64,000 bases of DNA from Sediminicola sp963974715 (lineage in GTDB: Bacteria > Bacteroidota > Bacteroidia > Flavobacteriales > Flavobacteriaceae), in NCBI GenBank assembly GCA_963974715.1, contig CAXBDK010000004.1, positions 124,001 to 188,000 of the forward strand. The letters are read 5' to 3'. Positions 8,709 through 17,542 of the stretch are shown here, one piece after another. A program made the position numbers and the translations under genes. Under the pieces are notes generated by a model. That model saw nothing but the letters and a program-made list of their open reading frames with translations, was not told where the DNA came from and searched no databases. The first letter of the stretch is position 1. Each line of letters begins with the position of its first letter.

Positions 8709-10229
8709 GTGCCCAATCCCAAACAAGAAGCGATTAAAAGAGCAGTAAGCCCCCTTTCAAAAGGTCCACTGCTTTTCTTGGCGGTCCTGATCCTTATCCT
8801 GCTTTCGGTGATCGTCTTCCTTTTTACCCATCAGACCTTTACGGCCATCGAGACGGCCTCGTTATGGGTCAGGAATTACTTTGGATATTTTTATCTGTAC
8901 CTTGGGCTTGGCTGCGTGCTCCTGCTGTTGGGATTGGCCCTTTCCCCATTGGGAAACATTAGACTGGGAAAGGAAGATGACAGGCCCGAGCACACCCTTT
9001 GGGCTTGGGCGGCGATGCTTTACAGTGCCGGAATGGGTGCGGGCATATTGTTAAGGGCAGTACAAGAGCCCATTTATATGCAACAAAATCCGCCATTTGT
9101 CTCAGATAGTCCAACTGATATTGTAGCATTGGAGTTCACATTCTATCAATGGGGTTTTACGGCTTGGGCCTTTTACGGACTCTTCGCCATGGTGGTGGGA
9201 CATGCGCTGTATGTGGAAAAAAAAAGGGTACAGGTCAGTGCCACCATTGCAGATCACCTTCCCAACAAGGTTCTTCATAAGGGTATAGACCTTCTTACTA
9301 TCATCACCACGGTATTTGGCCTAATTGCCGCTATCGGCCTTGGCACGACCCAGATCAATGGAGGCCTTAACCATGTCTTTGGACCGGATTTTGGTTTGGG
9401 AACAACTTTGCTCCTTGCCGTTTTTATTTCGTTTATCGCCTTTATATCCGTCTGGCAGGGATTGAACAAAGGAATCAAATTGATTTCCAAATTGAATATC
9501 CTGGTTACCTTGCTACTGCTTTCCTATATTTTTGTCCAGAGCGATATGGTCGGGATCATGGGTAATTTTGTGCATGCCCTTTACGCATATCTGCAGGACT
9601 TTATACCCATGAGCGTTGCGTACGGAAGATATGACCCGGGCATGGCTTTTTTGACGGATTGGACCTTTTATTATTGGGCATTCTGGTTGGCATGGGCGCC
9701 CTTTACAGGAATCTTTATCGCACGGATATCTAAAGGAAGGACCCTACGACAGTTACTTTTAGGGGTATTGATCATACCATCTTTGGGAACTTTTTTCTGG
9801 TTTTCCGTATTTGGTACTTCCGCATTTCAAATTCTCGAAGCTTGGGATGTATACCAAAATCAATTTGGAAATGTCTTCACCTCTATCTTTTTATTTTTTG
9901 AAAATTATCCTTTTGCGGGAATTCTGAACCTTACCACCATCTTCCTACTGGTAAGCTTTTTGGTGACCTCAGTGGATTCGGCCGTTTTTGTTTTGGCCAT
10001 GTTTACCGATAGGGGCAAGAAGAAACCCAGCAAATTGCACCGTCTAATATGGTCTGCGCTGATTCTTATGGCAACCGTTGCCCTATTGCTTTTGGGCAAT
10101 GCCAAACCGGGTATCGACGTGTTGGTAGCGGCACAAAAGTTATTGATAGTTACCTCACTTCCATTTGCTATTTTAATGGTGGTCATGGCCTTTCTCTTTC
10201 TTAAGGGCCTATTGGGGAAAAGGCGATAA
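8709..10229 (+). CDS. BCCT family transporter (betaine/choline/carnitine type)
   Basis: 506 residues starting at GTG, with about 12 hydrophobic helices and only a short soluble N-terminus. The BCCT signature appears as WTFYYWAFWLAWAPFTGIF followed by ARISKGRTLRQ (about 317-347). The earlier glycine segment reads GMGAGILLRAVQEPIY (about 108-123), where characterised carriers usually have GMGIGLMF-type sequence, so substrate handling may differ. Known members move glycine betaine, choline or carnitine with Na+ or H+, often for osmoprotection, which suits a marine host. No betaine-metabolism gene lies next to it. The C-terminal regulatory extension of osmosensing members is missing; the protein ends soon after the last helix. 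Confidence 0.9.
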   Translation: MPNPKQEAIKRAVSPLSKGPLLFLAVLILILLSVIVFLFTHQTFTAIETASLWVRNYFGYFYLYLGLGCVLLLLGLALSPLGNIRLGKEDDRPEHTLWAWAAMLYSAGMGAGILLRAVQEPIYMQQNPPFVSDSPTDIVALEFTFYQWGFTAWAFYGLFAMVVGHALYVEKKRVQVSATIADHLPNKVLHKGIDLLTIITTVFGLIAAIGLGTTQINGGLNHVFGPDFGLGTTLLLAVFISFIAFISVWQGLNKGIKLISKLNILVTLLLLSYIFVQSDMVGIMGNFVHALYAYLQDFIPMSVAYGRYDPGMAFLTDWTFYYWAFWLAWAPFTGIFIARISKGRTLRQLLLGVLIIPSLGTFFWFSVFGTSAFQILEAWDVYQNQFGNVFTSIFLFFENYPFAGILNLTTIFLLVSFLVTSVDSAVFVLAMFTDRGKKKPSKLHRLIWSALILMATVALLLLGNAKPGIDVLVAAQKLLIVTSLPFAILMVVMAFLFLKGLLGKRR

Positions 10230-10265
10230 GAAAGGAAGTGGCCTCCCGCACAACATCTTGAAAGA

Positions 10266-11723
10266 TCAATTAAAGAACTGGATCTGCGACAAGACCGGAC
10301 ATGCCAAGGAGGCATCGACCACAATTCTGTAATCTTTTGAAACAACTCCCTTTAAGGGCATTATCCTCTTGTATCCGATAGTAGTGCCCTTGGCGACGGT
10401 CTGCCATTTTCCATCGATTTCGGCCTCGATATGAAATTCTTTGATACGTTGTCCGAGTTCAATATGTTCCTGCAAGGATATATAAGTGATTTCCATCGGC
10501 TGCTGAAAACCAAATTGCAGTTGGGCAGTGGTAACACCATCATCGGTCGCCCAATAGGTATCTTTATCGCCGTCCACCAATTTTTTCACATCAAAGGCCA
10601 CTGCATCACCTCGACTTGAAGAAGCGGTTATTTCCGCTTTGGGGGCCACATCATTCGAAAAGGCGCTGTCCAGCATTTTTTTGAAACCTTTAAGGGATTT
10701 CACATCGTTTTCGTGGAACAAGCCTCTTGTATCCGGGGGAATGTTTAGCAAGAGGTTGGAGCCCCTGCCCACCGATTGCAAATAGGTCTCAAAAAGCTTT
10801 TCCGGCGATTTTACCAAACTGTCCTCAGCGGCGTGATAAAACCATCCCGGCCTAATGGAGGTATTTACTTCGGCCGGCACCCAGCTTTTACCATCTTCCG
10901 AACCCCTGTTCAAAAGATCCGTTATCCCCGGATGCCCTGCGTAAAGGGTATCTGTGGTTATGGTGTTCCAATTGGTCTCCCCACCTACCCCTGATTCATT
11001 GCCACACCAACGAATATCCGGCCCGGCATCACTGAAGAATAGTACCTGTGGCTGAAGGATGGAAACGCTGTCCAAAGTAGTTTCCCAATCATAATAGGTG
11101 GTTTTGTCTATTTTCCGTTCTTCATTGGCCCCGCCATAATAGCCATCGCCCCCATTGGCCCCATCGAACCACATTTCGAAGATGGGCCCATATTGGGTAA
11201 AGATCTCGTTTAACTGATTTCTATAATAGGTGATATAGGATTCTTTTCCATAATCTTCCCTGTTCCTATCCCAGGGAGAAAGGTAGACACCAAATTTAAG
11301 TCCGTGTTTTTTACAGGCTTCCGCCACTTCTTTTACGATATCGCCCTTTCCCTCTTTATAAGGGCTGTTTTTTATGGAATGTTCGGAATATTTGGTAGGA
11401 TACAGGCTAAACCCGTCGTGGTGTTTACAGGTAAGGATGATTCCCTTAAATCCCGCTTCCTTAAGGCTTGTCGCCCATTGATCTACATCTAGTGCAGTGG
11501 GGTCGAAAAGTTCTGGCGACTCGTCACCAAATCCCCATTCCTTATCCGTAAAAGTATTGATGGTAAAATGGATAAAGGCGTTCATTTCCATTTCCTGCCA
11601 AGCCAGTTGACCTTTACTTGGAACAACTGCCATGGGTTTGGGTGGGAGGACATTTTTATCCCCGCAGGAGAGAACTATAAAAAGTATGGCCAAAATTGCA
11701 ATGGAGGGGCAACGTAGCGTCAT
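10266..11723 (-). CDS. Alpha-L-fucosidase, GH29, lipoprotein
   Basis: The start at 11723 gives 485 residues and a lipoprotein signal peptide with lipobox LSC-G near residue 17. A longer upstream reading frame would bury this signal and is rejected. GH29 catalytic-domain features are clear: AFIHFTINTFTDKEWGFG, LTCKHHDGFSLYPTKYS, VYLSPWDRN, and EMWFDGANGG, whose Asp fits the nucleophile. The C-terminal 130 residues resemble an F5/8-type discoidin (CBM32-like) domain. GH29 enzymes release alpha-linked fucose from host or algal glycans. The gene is convergent with the BCCT gene, 36 bp away, and stands alone, with no SusC/D pair beside it. Confidence 0.93.
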   Translation of the reverse strand: MTLRCPSIAILAILFIVLSCGDKNVLPPKPMAVVPSKGQLAWQEMEMNAFIHFTINTFTDKEWGFGDESPELFDPTALDVDQWATSLKEAGFKGIILTCKHHDGFSLYPTKYSEHSIKNSPYKEGKGDIVKEVAEACKKHGLKFGVYLSPWDRNREDYGKESYITYYRNQLNEIFTQYGPIFEMWFDGANGGDGYYGGANEERKIDKTTYYDWETTLDSVSILQPQVLFFSDAGPDIRWCGNESGVGGETNWNTITTDTLYAGHPGITDLLNRGSEDGKSWVPAEVNTSIRPGWFYHAAEDSLVKSPEKLFETYLQSVGRGSNLLLNIPPDTRGLFHENDVKSLKGFKKMLDSAFSNDVAPKAEITASSSRGDAVAFDVKKLVDGDKDTYWATDDGVTTAQLQFGFQQPMEITYISLQEHIELGQRIKEFHIEAEIDGKWQTVAKGTTIGYKRIMPLKGVVSKDYRIVVDASLACPVLSQIQFFN

Positions 11724-11875
11724 TGGTTGGAAGGTTAGATAGTTACAGAGACTAAAATACATCCTTCTATAGGAAAATACATCATTTTTTAGATGAATGT
11801 ACCTTTTGGACATACCAATGAGGATTATTAAATTATATATGGCCAAGGTTGCATTAAGGGGAATGGGGCTTATTT

Positions 11876-11895
11876 TTTTACTTCGTTTTACTTCG
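11876..11895. repeat. Tandem duplication of a 10-mer
   Basis: The unit TTTTACTTCG occurs twice in direct succession in the 264-bp stretch between the fucosidase start and the ctlX stop. It may be chance or slippage. I see no further structure around it. Confidence 0.4.
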
Positions 11896-11987
11896 TTGGC
11901 AACTTCAGGGCTTGCTCCCGTGGGAAATTGAAAAAATCGTATCCTTTAAACGCAAACGTCAGAGGATAATGGATTCCACATAATGTG

Positions 11988-12923
11988 TTATGGCTTTCCG
12001 GGCAAAAATACCTCCGCCATCATACAACGGGCACTTCCGCCCCCACAGGTCTCTATGGTTTCAAGGTCGCTATGGATAATGGGACAGTGTTTCTCGAAGG
12101 ACGTTCGTTGTTGGGGCGTTAGACTTGTATGGGCGGCAGTGCTCATCACCAACCATGCTTTTCCATCGGAAGCCGCTACTTGTAGCATGTTGCCCGCAAA
12201 ACGGTGCATTTGTTTTTCAGAGATCCTTATTAATTCCTTTCCGTCCTGTTTCAAATGGTTTACCACGTTCTTCTTTTCGCCGGCATCATCGATACTGTCC
12301 AAGCAGATCACCACAAACGTTTCTGCCACGCACATCATTACATTGGTATGGTAAATGGGAAGGCGTTTGCCACCAACCGACTGGTTGGCGGTAAAGATTA
12401 CGGGGGTATATTCAAAATCCTCACAGAACTCTATAAATAGTTCCTCATCGGCCCGTGGTGAAAGTGCACAATAGGCTTTCCGGTTCACCCTATCCAAAAC
12501 AATGCTCCCCGTGCCTTCCAGAAACATCCCTTCCCCTTCCGCGGCTGTATAATCCAAAATATGTTCTATGGCAAACCCTTCTTCCTCCAATCTATCCAGG
12601 ACGTCCTCCCTTCGTTCATCCCTTCTGTTCTCCGCAAACATAGGATATATGCCAACATTTCCATTTTCATGGAACGATATCCAATTATTGGGGAAAATGG
12701 AATCGGGCGTATCTGGAACCAATGTATCCTCCACTACGATGACCCTAATTCCTTTGGACCGAAGTTTGTCCACAAAGCCATCGAATTCTACCTGTGCCTT
12801 GGCATTAATGGTACGGTTCATTATATCCAGATCTTCTTGGAAGTAATTGTTGACAGCGGTCTGTTCGTTCATCCTAAAATTGACCGGACGTACCATTAGG
12901 ATGGTGTTGGTTATTTGTTTCAT
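11988..12923 (-). CDS. ctlX: Citrulline-utilisation type hydrolase CtlX
   Basis: 311 residues of the guanidino-group-modifying (amidinotransferase/arginine deiminase-like) superfamily. Visible active-site elements are FLEGTGS with the acidic residue near 132, the HTNVMM His near 190, and the C-terminal Cys in GGGSARCMMAEVFLP near residue 300. The opening ITNTILMVRPVNFRMNEQTAVNN is the typical CtlX start. The family is named for citrulline utilisation in Bacteroidota, but its exact reaction is not settled to my knowledge. A second superfamily member lies about 1.3 kb away (13337-14251), with a small membrane gene and a long hairpin between them, suggesting a linked role in arginine/citrulline handling. 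Confidence 0.9.
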   Translation of the reverse strand: MKQITNTILMVRPVNFRMNEQTAVNNYFQEDLDIMNRTINAKAQVEFDGFVDKLRSKGIRVIVVEDTLVPDTPDSIFPNNWISFHENGNVGIYPMFAENRRDERREDVLDRLEEEGFAIEHILDYTAAEGEGMFLEGTGSIVLDRVNRKAYCALSPRADEELFIEFCEDFEYTPVIFTANQSVGGKRLPIYHTNVMMCVAETFVVICLDSIDDAGEKKNVVNHLKQDGKELIRISEKQMHRFAGNMLQVAASDGKAWLVMSTAAHTSLTPQQRTSFEKHCPIIHSDLETIETCGGGSARCMMAEVFLPGKP

Positions 12924-13009
12924 TGATTCGATATCGATTAAAATTGAATGGATGTAGGAATCCCTTAATTATATTTTTTAAATCAGCAGGGTTGATTACT
13001 TTTATCATA

Positions 13010-13074
13010 GAAGTGATTTAAACTTTTTTAATTGAAGTGAAAATTAGCCAATTGGGAAAAGTTTAAATCACTTC
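13010..13074. promoter_or_regulatory. Long hairpin (18-bp perfect inverted repeat) between ctlX and the 13089 gene
   Basis: Positions 13010-13027 and 13057-13074 are an exact 18-bp inverted repeat. Inside it, 13030-13034 (AATTG) pairs with 13049-13053 (CAATT), and two wobble pairs can bridge the steps, giving a nearly continuous 25-pair stem with a 14-nt loop. The loop begins with a partial copy of the arm (aagtga). It sits in the divergent gap and ends 14 nt before the ATG at 13089. No U-tract follows on either strand, so a terminator is unlikely. It could be an RNA leader structure or a large DNA operator. Confidence 0.8.
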
Positions 13075-13088
13075 CTAAACAAAAACCT

Positions 13089-13340
13089 ATGGACATAACG
13101 GATTGGATCGGGGCAGTTGGGGTATTTTTAATTTTGCTTGCTTTTTTCCTCAATTTAAGGGGTATAATATCCAATACCGACCTTTCGTACATGCTCTTGA
13201 ATTTTATAGGAGCGTCCATTGCCTGTTTCGCCTCTGTTTTATTGAACTATATCCCGTTTATCCTGCTAGAGGGCATTTGGGCTTTTATTTCCCTGCTCGC
13301 CCTTATAAAATATTGGCGTAACCGCCCATTGTCCCCTTAA
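13089..13340 (+). CDS. Small integral membrane protein, CBU_0592-like
   Basis: 83 residues with three hydrophobic helices (about 6-24, 31-50 and 53-75), connected by very short loops, and a basic C-terminus (KYWRNRP). The pattern DWIGAVGVFLILLAFFLNLRG followed by a second helix with NFIGASIACFASVLLNY fits the CBU_0592-like domain, a small membrane family of unknown function. It is preceded by the strong hairpin at 13010-13074. Its TAA shares four bases (13337-13340) with the stop codon of the convergent hydrolase gene. I infer no function beyond membrane location. Confidence 0.8.
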   Translation: MDITDWIGAVGVFLILLAFFLNLRGIISNTDLSYMLLNFIGASIACFASVLLNYIPFILLEGIWAFISLLALIKYWRNRPLSP

Positions 13341-14251
13341 TCCCGTACCAATGGCAAGGTACTGCATCGCAGCAGCCCTTCTTGTTTGGATATTTCCGAA
13401 TATGGCACTTCCTCCACGGTAAACCCCTTTAGGCGCAACCAATCGTTCAAACGTGTAAAATTGCGCTCGGATACGACAATGTCCTCATCTATTGAAAACA
13501 CATTGCTGTACATTTGGTACATTTCGTCCTTGCTGATCTCGAAAAGGTTTTCCCTACCAAAAAAATCCACTAACCAGTTGTATTCGGCTTCCACAAGAAA
13601 ACCATTGGGATGAACAATGGCCAGTCCCTTGCCCAAAGGTTGAAAACAGCAATCCAAATGCAGTGCGTTTTCCCGTGCATTGGTATTGGATTTACGCAAT
13701 TCGAATGATTTGATCACCTTTTCAGGGAAAAGATCGGCAATAAATTCCACGGCGGCCCTATTTGTCCGGGCCGTAATAAATTGGGCATAATCATGGCCCG
13801 AATAGGTCCCCACAAAAATATGGTCCTTCCAGGGCATCACATCTCCTCCTTCAATATGAACGGAAGGAGGCGGGGAAATGATATTTTCAGAGGGGATTTG
13901 GTCCAATACATGTTTAATGGCCTGCAACTCCACTTCCCTATCGGGAAGGATATTGGCCTTTATCAATTTATTCCCGATCACAAAAGCGATATCCCGTGAA
14001 AAAATTTGGTTGCAATCCTTCAATACCATGGGACGGAATACCTGCACCCCATATTTTTTTAGAACATCGGCAAAAGCCTCCATTTCCATCACCATATCGG
14101 CATCCTTGGGATAGGTACCACCCAATATATGCTCCAAAGATTTTGGGTCATAGGCTTCTTCGGCCTTGGGAACAGGGCCGGAACTCTCGGCACTTCCCAA
14201 AACCACCACCCGTAACCGGGAAGTTTCGTCCGTAACATTTAATTGGAGCAT
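13337..14251 (-). CDS. Arginine deiminase/DDAH-like guanidino hydrolase
   Basis: The start chosen is ATG 14251 (304 residues). A GTG at 14266 would overlap the -7 box at 14266-14273. Superfamily features are the acidic motif HIEGGDVMPWKDHIFVG, the His in NALHLDCCFQPLG, and the C-terminal Cys in GLLRCSTLPL. The N-terminus VVVLGSAESSG is the family's first strand. Related enzymes hydrolyse arginine, dimethylarginine or citrulline-like substrates through a covalent Cys intermediate, or transfer amidino groups. It is a second such enzyme next to ctlX and lies just downstream of the gltA terminator with its own promoter element. The exact substrate is unknown. Confidence 0.88.
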   Translation of the reverse strand: MLQLNVTDETSRLRVVVLGSAESSGPVPKAEEAYDPKSLEHILGGTYPKDADMVMEMEAFADVLKKYGVQVFRPMVLKDCNQIFSRDIAFVIGNKLIKANILPDREVELQAIKHVLDQIPSENIISPPPSVHIEGGDVMPWKDHIFVGTYSGHDYAQFITARTNRAAVEFIADLFPEKVIKSFELRKSNTNARENALHLDCCFQPLGKGLAIVHPNGFLVEAEYNWLVDFFGRENLFEISKDEMYQMYSNVFSIDEDIVVSERNFTRLNDWLRLKGFTVEEVPYSEISKQEGLLRCSTLPLVRD

Positions 14252-14265
14252 AGTTATATTTTGCA

Positions 14266-14273
14266 CAAATATA
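14266..14273 (-). promoter_or_regulatory. Candidate -7 box of the guanidino hydrolase gene
   Basis: The minus strand reads TATATTTG, an exact TANNTTTG match, ending 14 nt before the ATG at 14251. A TTG lies 16 nt upstream, a little short for the usual 17-23 nt spacing. The position argues for the ATG start over the GTG at 14266. Confidence 0.5.
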
Positions 14274-14289
14274 GTGCTTGGGGACCTAA

Positions 14290-14318
14290 CAAAAAACTGC
14301 CCCTATAAAAGAGGCAGT
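14290..14318 (-). terminator. Intrinsic terminator after gltA
   Basis: In the minus-strand RNA, ACUGCCUC pairs with GGGGCAGU (one U-G pair) around a 7-nt loop and is followed by seven U residues. It lies about 30 bp past the gltA stop. Confidence 0.85.
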
Positions 14319-14346
14319 CGTAGTAAGCATTTATGCGGTGTTTTGT

Positions 14347-15630
14347 TTATCGTTCATCAACGGGAACAAACGACCTGAGATTGGAACCTGTATAAATCTG
14401 TCTTGGTCTTCCAATGGGTTCATTGTTCAACCTCATTTCCCTCCATTGTGCGATCCAACCCGGAAGTCGCCCCAAGGCGAACATAACGGTAAACATTTCG
14501 GTGGGTATTCCCAATGCCCTATAAATGATCCCCGAATAGAAATCGACATTTGGGTATAACTTCCGATCAACGAAATAACTGTCTTCCAAGGCTTCTTTTT
14601 CCAGTCCTTTGGCTATTTCCAAGATAGGATCTTCTATTCCCAGATCGCTTAGGACATCATCTGCAGCTTTTTTAATGATCTTGGCCCTTGGGTCGAAGTT
14701 TTTATATACCCTATGCCCAAAACCCATCAATCTAAACGGATCTTCCTTATCCTTGGCCTTGGCCATATATTTTTTGGTATCCCCCCCGTCCTTTTCAATG
14801 GCTTCCAACATCTCCAGTACCGCTTGGTTCGCACCACCGTGCAATGGCCCCCACAATGCCGATATACCGGCAGACAGGGAAGCGAACAACCCTGCATGCG
14901 AAGACCCAACGATACGTACCGTGGAAGTGGAGCAATTTTGTTCGTGATCAGCGTGCAGGATCAATAGTTTGTCCAGAGCATCGATAACCAATTTTTTCTT
15001 TTTATACTCTTGGTTGGGCTTTTTGAACATCATTTTATGGATATTCTCAACATAACCCAAGGAGTCGTCCCCATAATCCAACGGTAGGCCTTTCTTCTTT
15101 CGAAGGGTCCAAGCCACCAACACCGGGAACTTTGCCAAGATGCGCACTATTGCCCAGTACATTTCCTTTTCGGAGGTGACATTTACGGAACTCGGATTAA
15201 AGGCGATCAACGCACTTGTCAGGGAAGAAAGCACTCCCATGGGGTGGGCCGATTTAGGAAATCCGTCCAAGATCTTTTTCATCTCCTCGTCCACATGGGA
15301 CTCTCCTTTGATATCCTCATGAAAAGAGTGCAACTGCTGTTTGTTTGGAAGTTCTCCAAAGATCAGTAAATAGGCCACTTCCAAAAAATCGGCTTTTTCG
15401 GCAAGTTCCTCAATGGAATATCCCCTATACCTTAAAATACCCTGTTCCCCATCCAAAAAGGTAATGGCGCTCTCACAAGATCCGGTATTTTTGAACCCGG
15501 GATCGATGGTTATCATGCCCGTGGCGGAGCGCAATGCTTTTATATCTATGGCGAGCTCGTTTTCCGAGCCCTCGATTACCGGAAATTCATATTTCTTCCC
15601 TTGGTATTCTAAAGTGGCTTTGTCAGTCAT
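14347..15630 (-). CDS. gltA: Citrate synthase
   Basis: 427 residues, matching the type II (hexameric-type) bacterial enzyme in length. It condenses acetyl-CoA with oxaloacetate at the entry of the TCA cycle. Family signatures include GFKNTGSCESAITFLDGEQGILRYRGYSIEEL near the N-terminus (in segments), the active-site His regions LHADHEQNCSTSTVR and GFGHRVYKNFDPRA, and the late VDFYSGIIYRALGIP. The gene has its own promoter (15660-15690) and terminator (14290-14318), so it is probably monocistronic. Confidence 0.97.
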   Translation of the reverse strand: MTDKATLEYQGKKYEFPVIEGSENELAIDIKALRSATGMITIDPGFKNTGSCESAITFLDGEQGILRYRGYSIEELAEKADFLEVAYLLIFGELPNKQQLHSFHEDIKGESHVDEEMKKILDGFPKSAHPMGVLSSLTSALIAFNPSSVNVTSEKEMYWAIVRILAKFPVLVAWTLRKKKGLPLDYGDDSLGYVENIHKMMFKKPNQEYKKKKLVIDALDKLLILHADHEQNCSTSTVRIVGSSHAGLFASLSAGISALWGPLHGGANQAVLEMLEAIEKDGGDTKKYMAKAKDKEDPFRLMGFGHRVYKNFDPRAKIIKKAADDVLSDLGIEDPILEIAKGLEKEALEDSYFVDRKLYPNVDFYSGIIYRALGIPTEMFTVMFALGRLPGWIAQWREMRLNNEPIGRPRQIYTGSNLRSFVPVDER

Positions 15631-15659
15631 TTTTGGTATTTACTAATTTTTTATAATCG

Positions 15660-15690
15660 TAAAGTTATGAAAAACGGGGAAGGTTAACAA
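15660..15690 (-). promoter_or_regulatory. gltA promoter (TTG-N20-TAACTTTA)
   Basis: On the minus strand a TTG (15688-15690) is separated by 20 nt from TAACTTTA (15660-15667), which has one mismatch to TANNTTTG. The gltA ATG follows 29 nt later. Confidence 0.5.
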
Positions 15691-15775
15691 TTTCCCAAAT
15701 CCATTTATGGTATTATTAACAATACGAAATAAGTAGGTGGCTTTTTTGATATTCCATAAAGTTAAGGTTTGCCCA

Positions 15776-17317
15776 TCAGACCTGTATGGAATACAGTTTT
15801 TGATAGTACTCATCCAATGATTTTTTCCAGGTAAACCTCATTTTTTTCGCATTGGATCGGATCTTTTTCCAGAGCTGTTTATCGTTCATGTAGATGTCCA
15901 ATACTTCATCAAAAACCCGCTGCATATCCTTCATCTTTTCATCAAAGGTATTGCCATCAAAACTAAAACCGGTCTCCATATGTGTCACCGTATCCTTGAG
16001 GCCACCGGTATGGTGAACCAAACAGGGCTGGCCGTTGCGCATGGCGAGCATCTGACTGATCCCACAGGGTTCAAAAAGGCTTGGCATAAAATACAGGTCC
16101 GACTCAAAATAGATCGAATCGATCACATCCTCCGATTGCCCGTTCACAAATACAAAATTCTTATGGCTGTGGCTTATTTCCCGGAACATTTTCTCGTAGT
16201 CCGGATCGCCCGTACCAAGCAGTAGGAATATACCATTGATTTTCTCCAATTTCTCCAATATGGCGATCAATGTCGCAGGGGACCTTCTTATAAAATAAAA
16301 TTTCTGTTCGGTAAGCCTGGCCACGCTGCAACAGATAAATGCAGGAGGCTCCTTTATAAAATCAACGATCTTTTCTCCCGTATGTGCCAAGAAATCGGAT
16401 TTATATTTTTTGCTTTCCTCCTGTAACCACTGAAAAATGGCCCTCATGGTATGTATGTAAAGATTCCCTTTTTCGGCCGTCCGTATGTTCTTGTAATTAC
16501 ATCCGTTCAGGATCCCAAAAAGACGACCCTCGTTATCGGCCTTCTGAAGGTCCGTTTCAAGGCCTTCCCCTCCTATAAATTCCGGTGGGGAACTGGGCAA
16601 GAGCACATCCTCCTTATAGGATGGTGATACGGTATGTACCGCATCCGCCAAACGGATTCCCACAGCCATCAGGTTGATACAATCCTGGTAGCGATAATCC
16701 ATCAACATCTTGGTATCGTAATCAATAGTGGGGAACCAGTTTCTTAGGGACGAATAATTGTTCTCAAATGGACGTATCCCCTGTATGGCAAGATTGTGGA
16801 TACTGTACACGAACCTGATTTTTTTCAGGGACCTGTAATCTGGATGAAAGCTGCGCAGGAAAAGCAACAGGCTTGAATGCCAATCGTGAAGGTGTGCGAT
16901 ATCCAATTTCCCAAAACATTCCATCTTTACCGCTTCGGCCACCGCCGTACAGAAAATAAAATATTTAATGGCATCCGTATAAAAAGGTTCCGTAGGGTCG
17001 TTGTGGTAAATATGTGCAATATCGCCCGCCTCGATTTCGGGGTGGTGAATAACATAGTGGTGAACGTTCTGAAATTCCTTTTTGGGTATCACCTCATAGA
17101 GTTCCGCTGTATATAGCCTTCCCCTGAGCAAAAAATTGAGGTTGGTCCTAAAGGTCCCGTTCTGATGTAGCCTAGAATAGGACGGAACCACGATATGTGC
17201 CTTGTCCCCTCTTTCCGATATCTGTCTTGGCACGTCCCTAACAACGTCGCCCATCCCCCCTGCCTTACATTTTGGTATGGCATCATTTTCTGCAGCAACA
17301 AATAAAAAATTGTTCAT
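15776..17317 (-). CDS. glgA: Glycogen/starch synthase, GT5 family
   Basis: 513 residues. The GT5 N-terminal domain shows the ADP-glucose-binding loop as KAGGMGDVVRDVP (about 18-30) and the DWHSSLL segment near 145. The C-terminal GT-B half has CCSVARLTEQKF, LLGTGDPDYEKMF, and PSLFEPCGISQMLAMRNGQPCLVHHTGGL, which holds the catalytic Glu-x7-Glu region. It extends alpha-1,4-glucan chains from a nucleotide sugar. It is somewhat longer than the E. coli enzyme (477) and its N-domain is diverged. No other glycogen gene lies in the window. Confidence 0.9.
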   Translation of the reverse strand: MNNFLFVAAENDAIPKCKAGGMGDVVRDVPRQISERGDKAHIVVPSYSRLHQNGTFRTNLNFLLRGRLYTAELYEVIPKKEFQNVHHYVIHHPEIEAGDIAHIYHNDPTEPFYTDAIKYFIFCTAVAEAVKMECFGKLDIAHLHDWHSSLLLFLRSFHPDYRSLKKIRFVYSIHNLAIQGIRPFENNYSSLRNWFPTIDYDTKMLMDYRYQDCINLMAVGIRLADAVHTVSPSYKEDVLLPSSPPEFIGGEGLETDLQKADNEGRLFGILNGCNYKNIRTAEKGNLYIHTMRAIFQWLQEESKKYKSDFLAHTGEKIVDFIKEPPAFICCSVARLTEQKFYFIRRSPATLIAILEKLEKINGIFLLLGTGDPDYEKMFREISHSHKNFVFVNGQSEDVIDSIYFESDLYFMPSLFEPCGISQMLAMRNGQPCLVHHTGGLKDTVTHMETGFSFDGNTFDEKMKDMQRVFDEVLDIYMNDKQLWKKIRSNAKKMRFTWKKSLDEYYQKLYSIQV

Positions 17318-17401
17318 TTACAAAAAAGTGTTCGTTAATTATAATAATTGCTTTAAGATAAATATTTAATTCTGATAAGTCTTCATCGGCAGAAAAAAAG
17401 A

Positions 17402-17432
17402 CAAAAAAAAAGCCCTTCCGTGCGGAAGGACT
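17402..17432 (-). terminator. Intrinsic terminator after eno
   Basis: In minus-strand RNA, AGUCCUUCC pairs with GGAAGGGCU (one U-G pair) around a 4-nt loop and is followed by a run of nine U. The U-G pair would be a C-A mismatch on the plus strand, so it favours the minus direction, about 110 bp beyond the enolase stop. Confidence 0.85.
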
Positions 17433-17542
17433 TTTTGGTACCGTAATTTGCTATTGAATCCAACTATCTCCTGGCAAGCCACCGAGGTATTCAAAGGAAA
17501 ACCCAATAATCCACTTCAACATAGCTCATCGGGGAATATGAC

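Noticed and set aside
11724..11846. 41-residue N-terminal extension of the fucosidase
   Set aside because: It would place charged sequence before a clean lipoprotein signal peptide starting at 11723.
14252..14266. GTG start giving five more residues for the guanidino hydrolase
   Set aside because: The GTG overlaps the -7 box at 14266-14273, so it could not be in the transcript.
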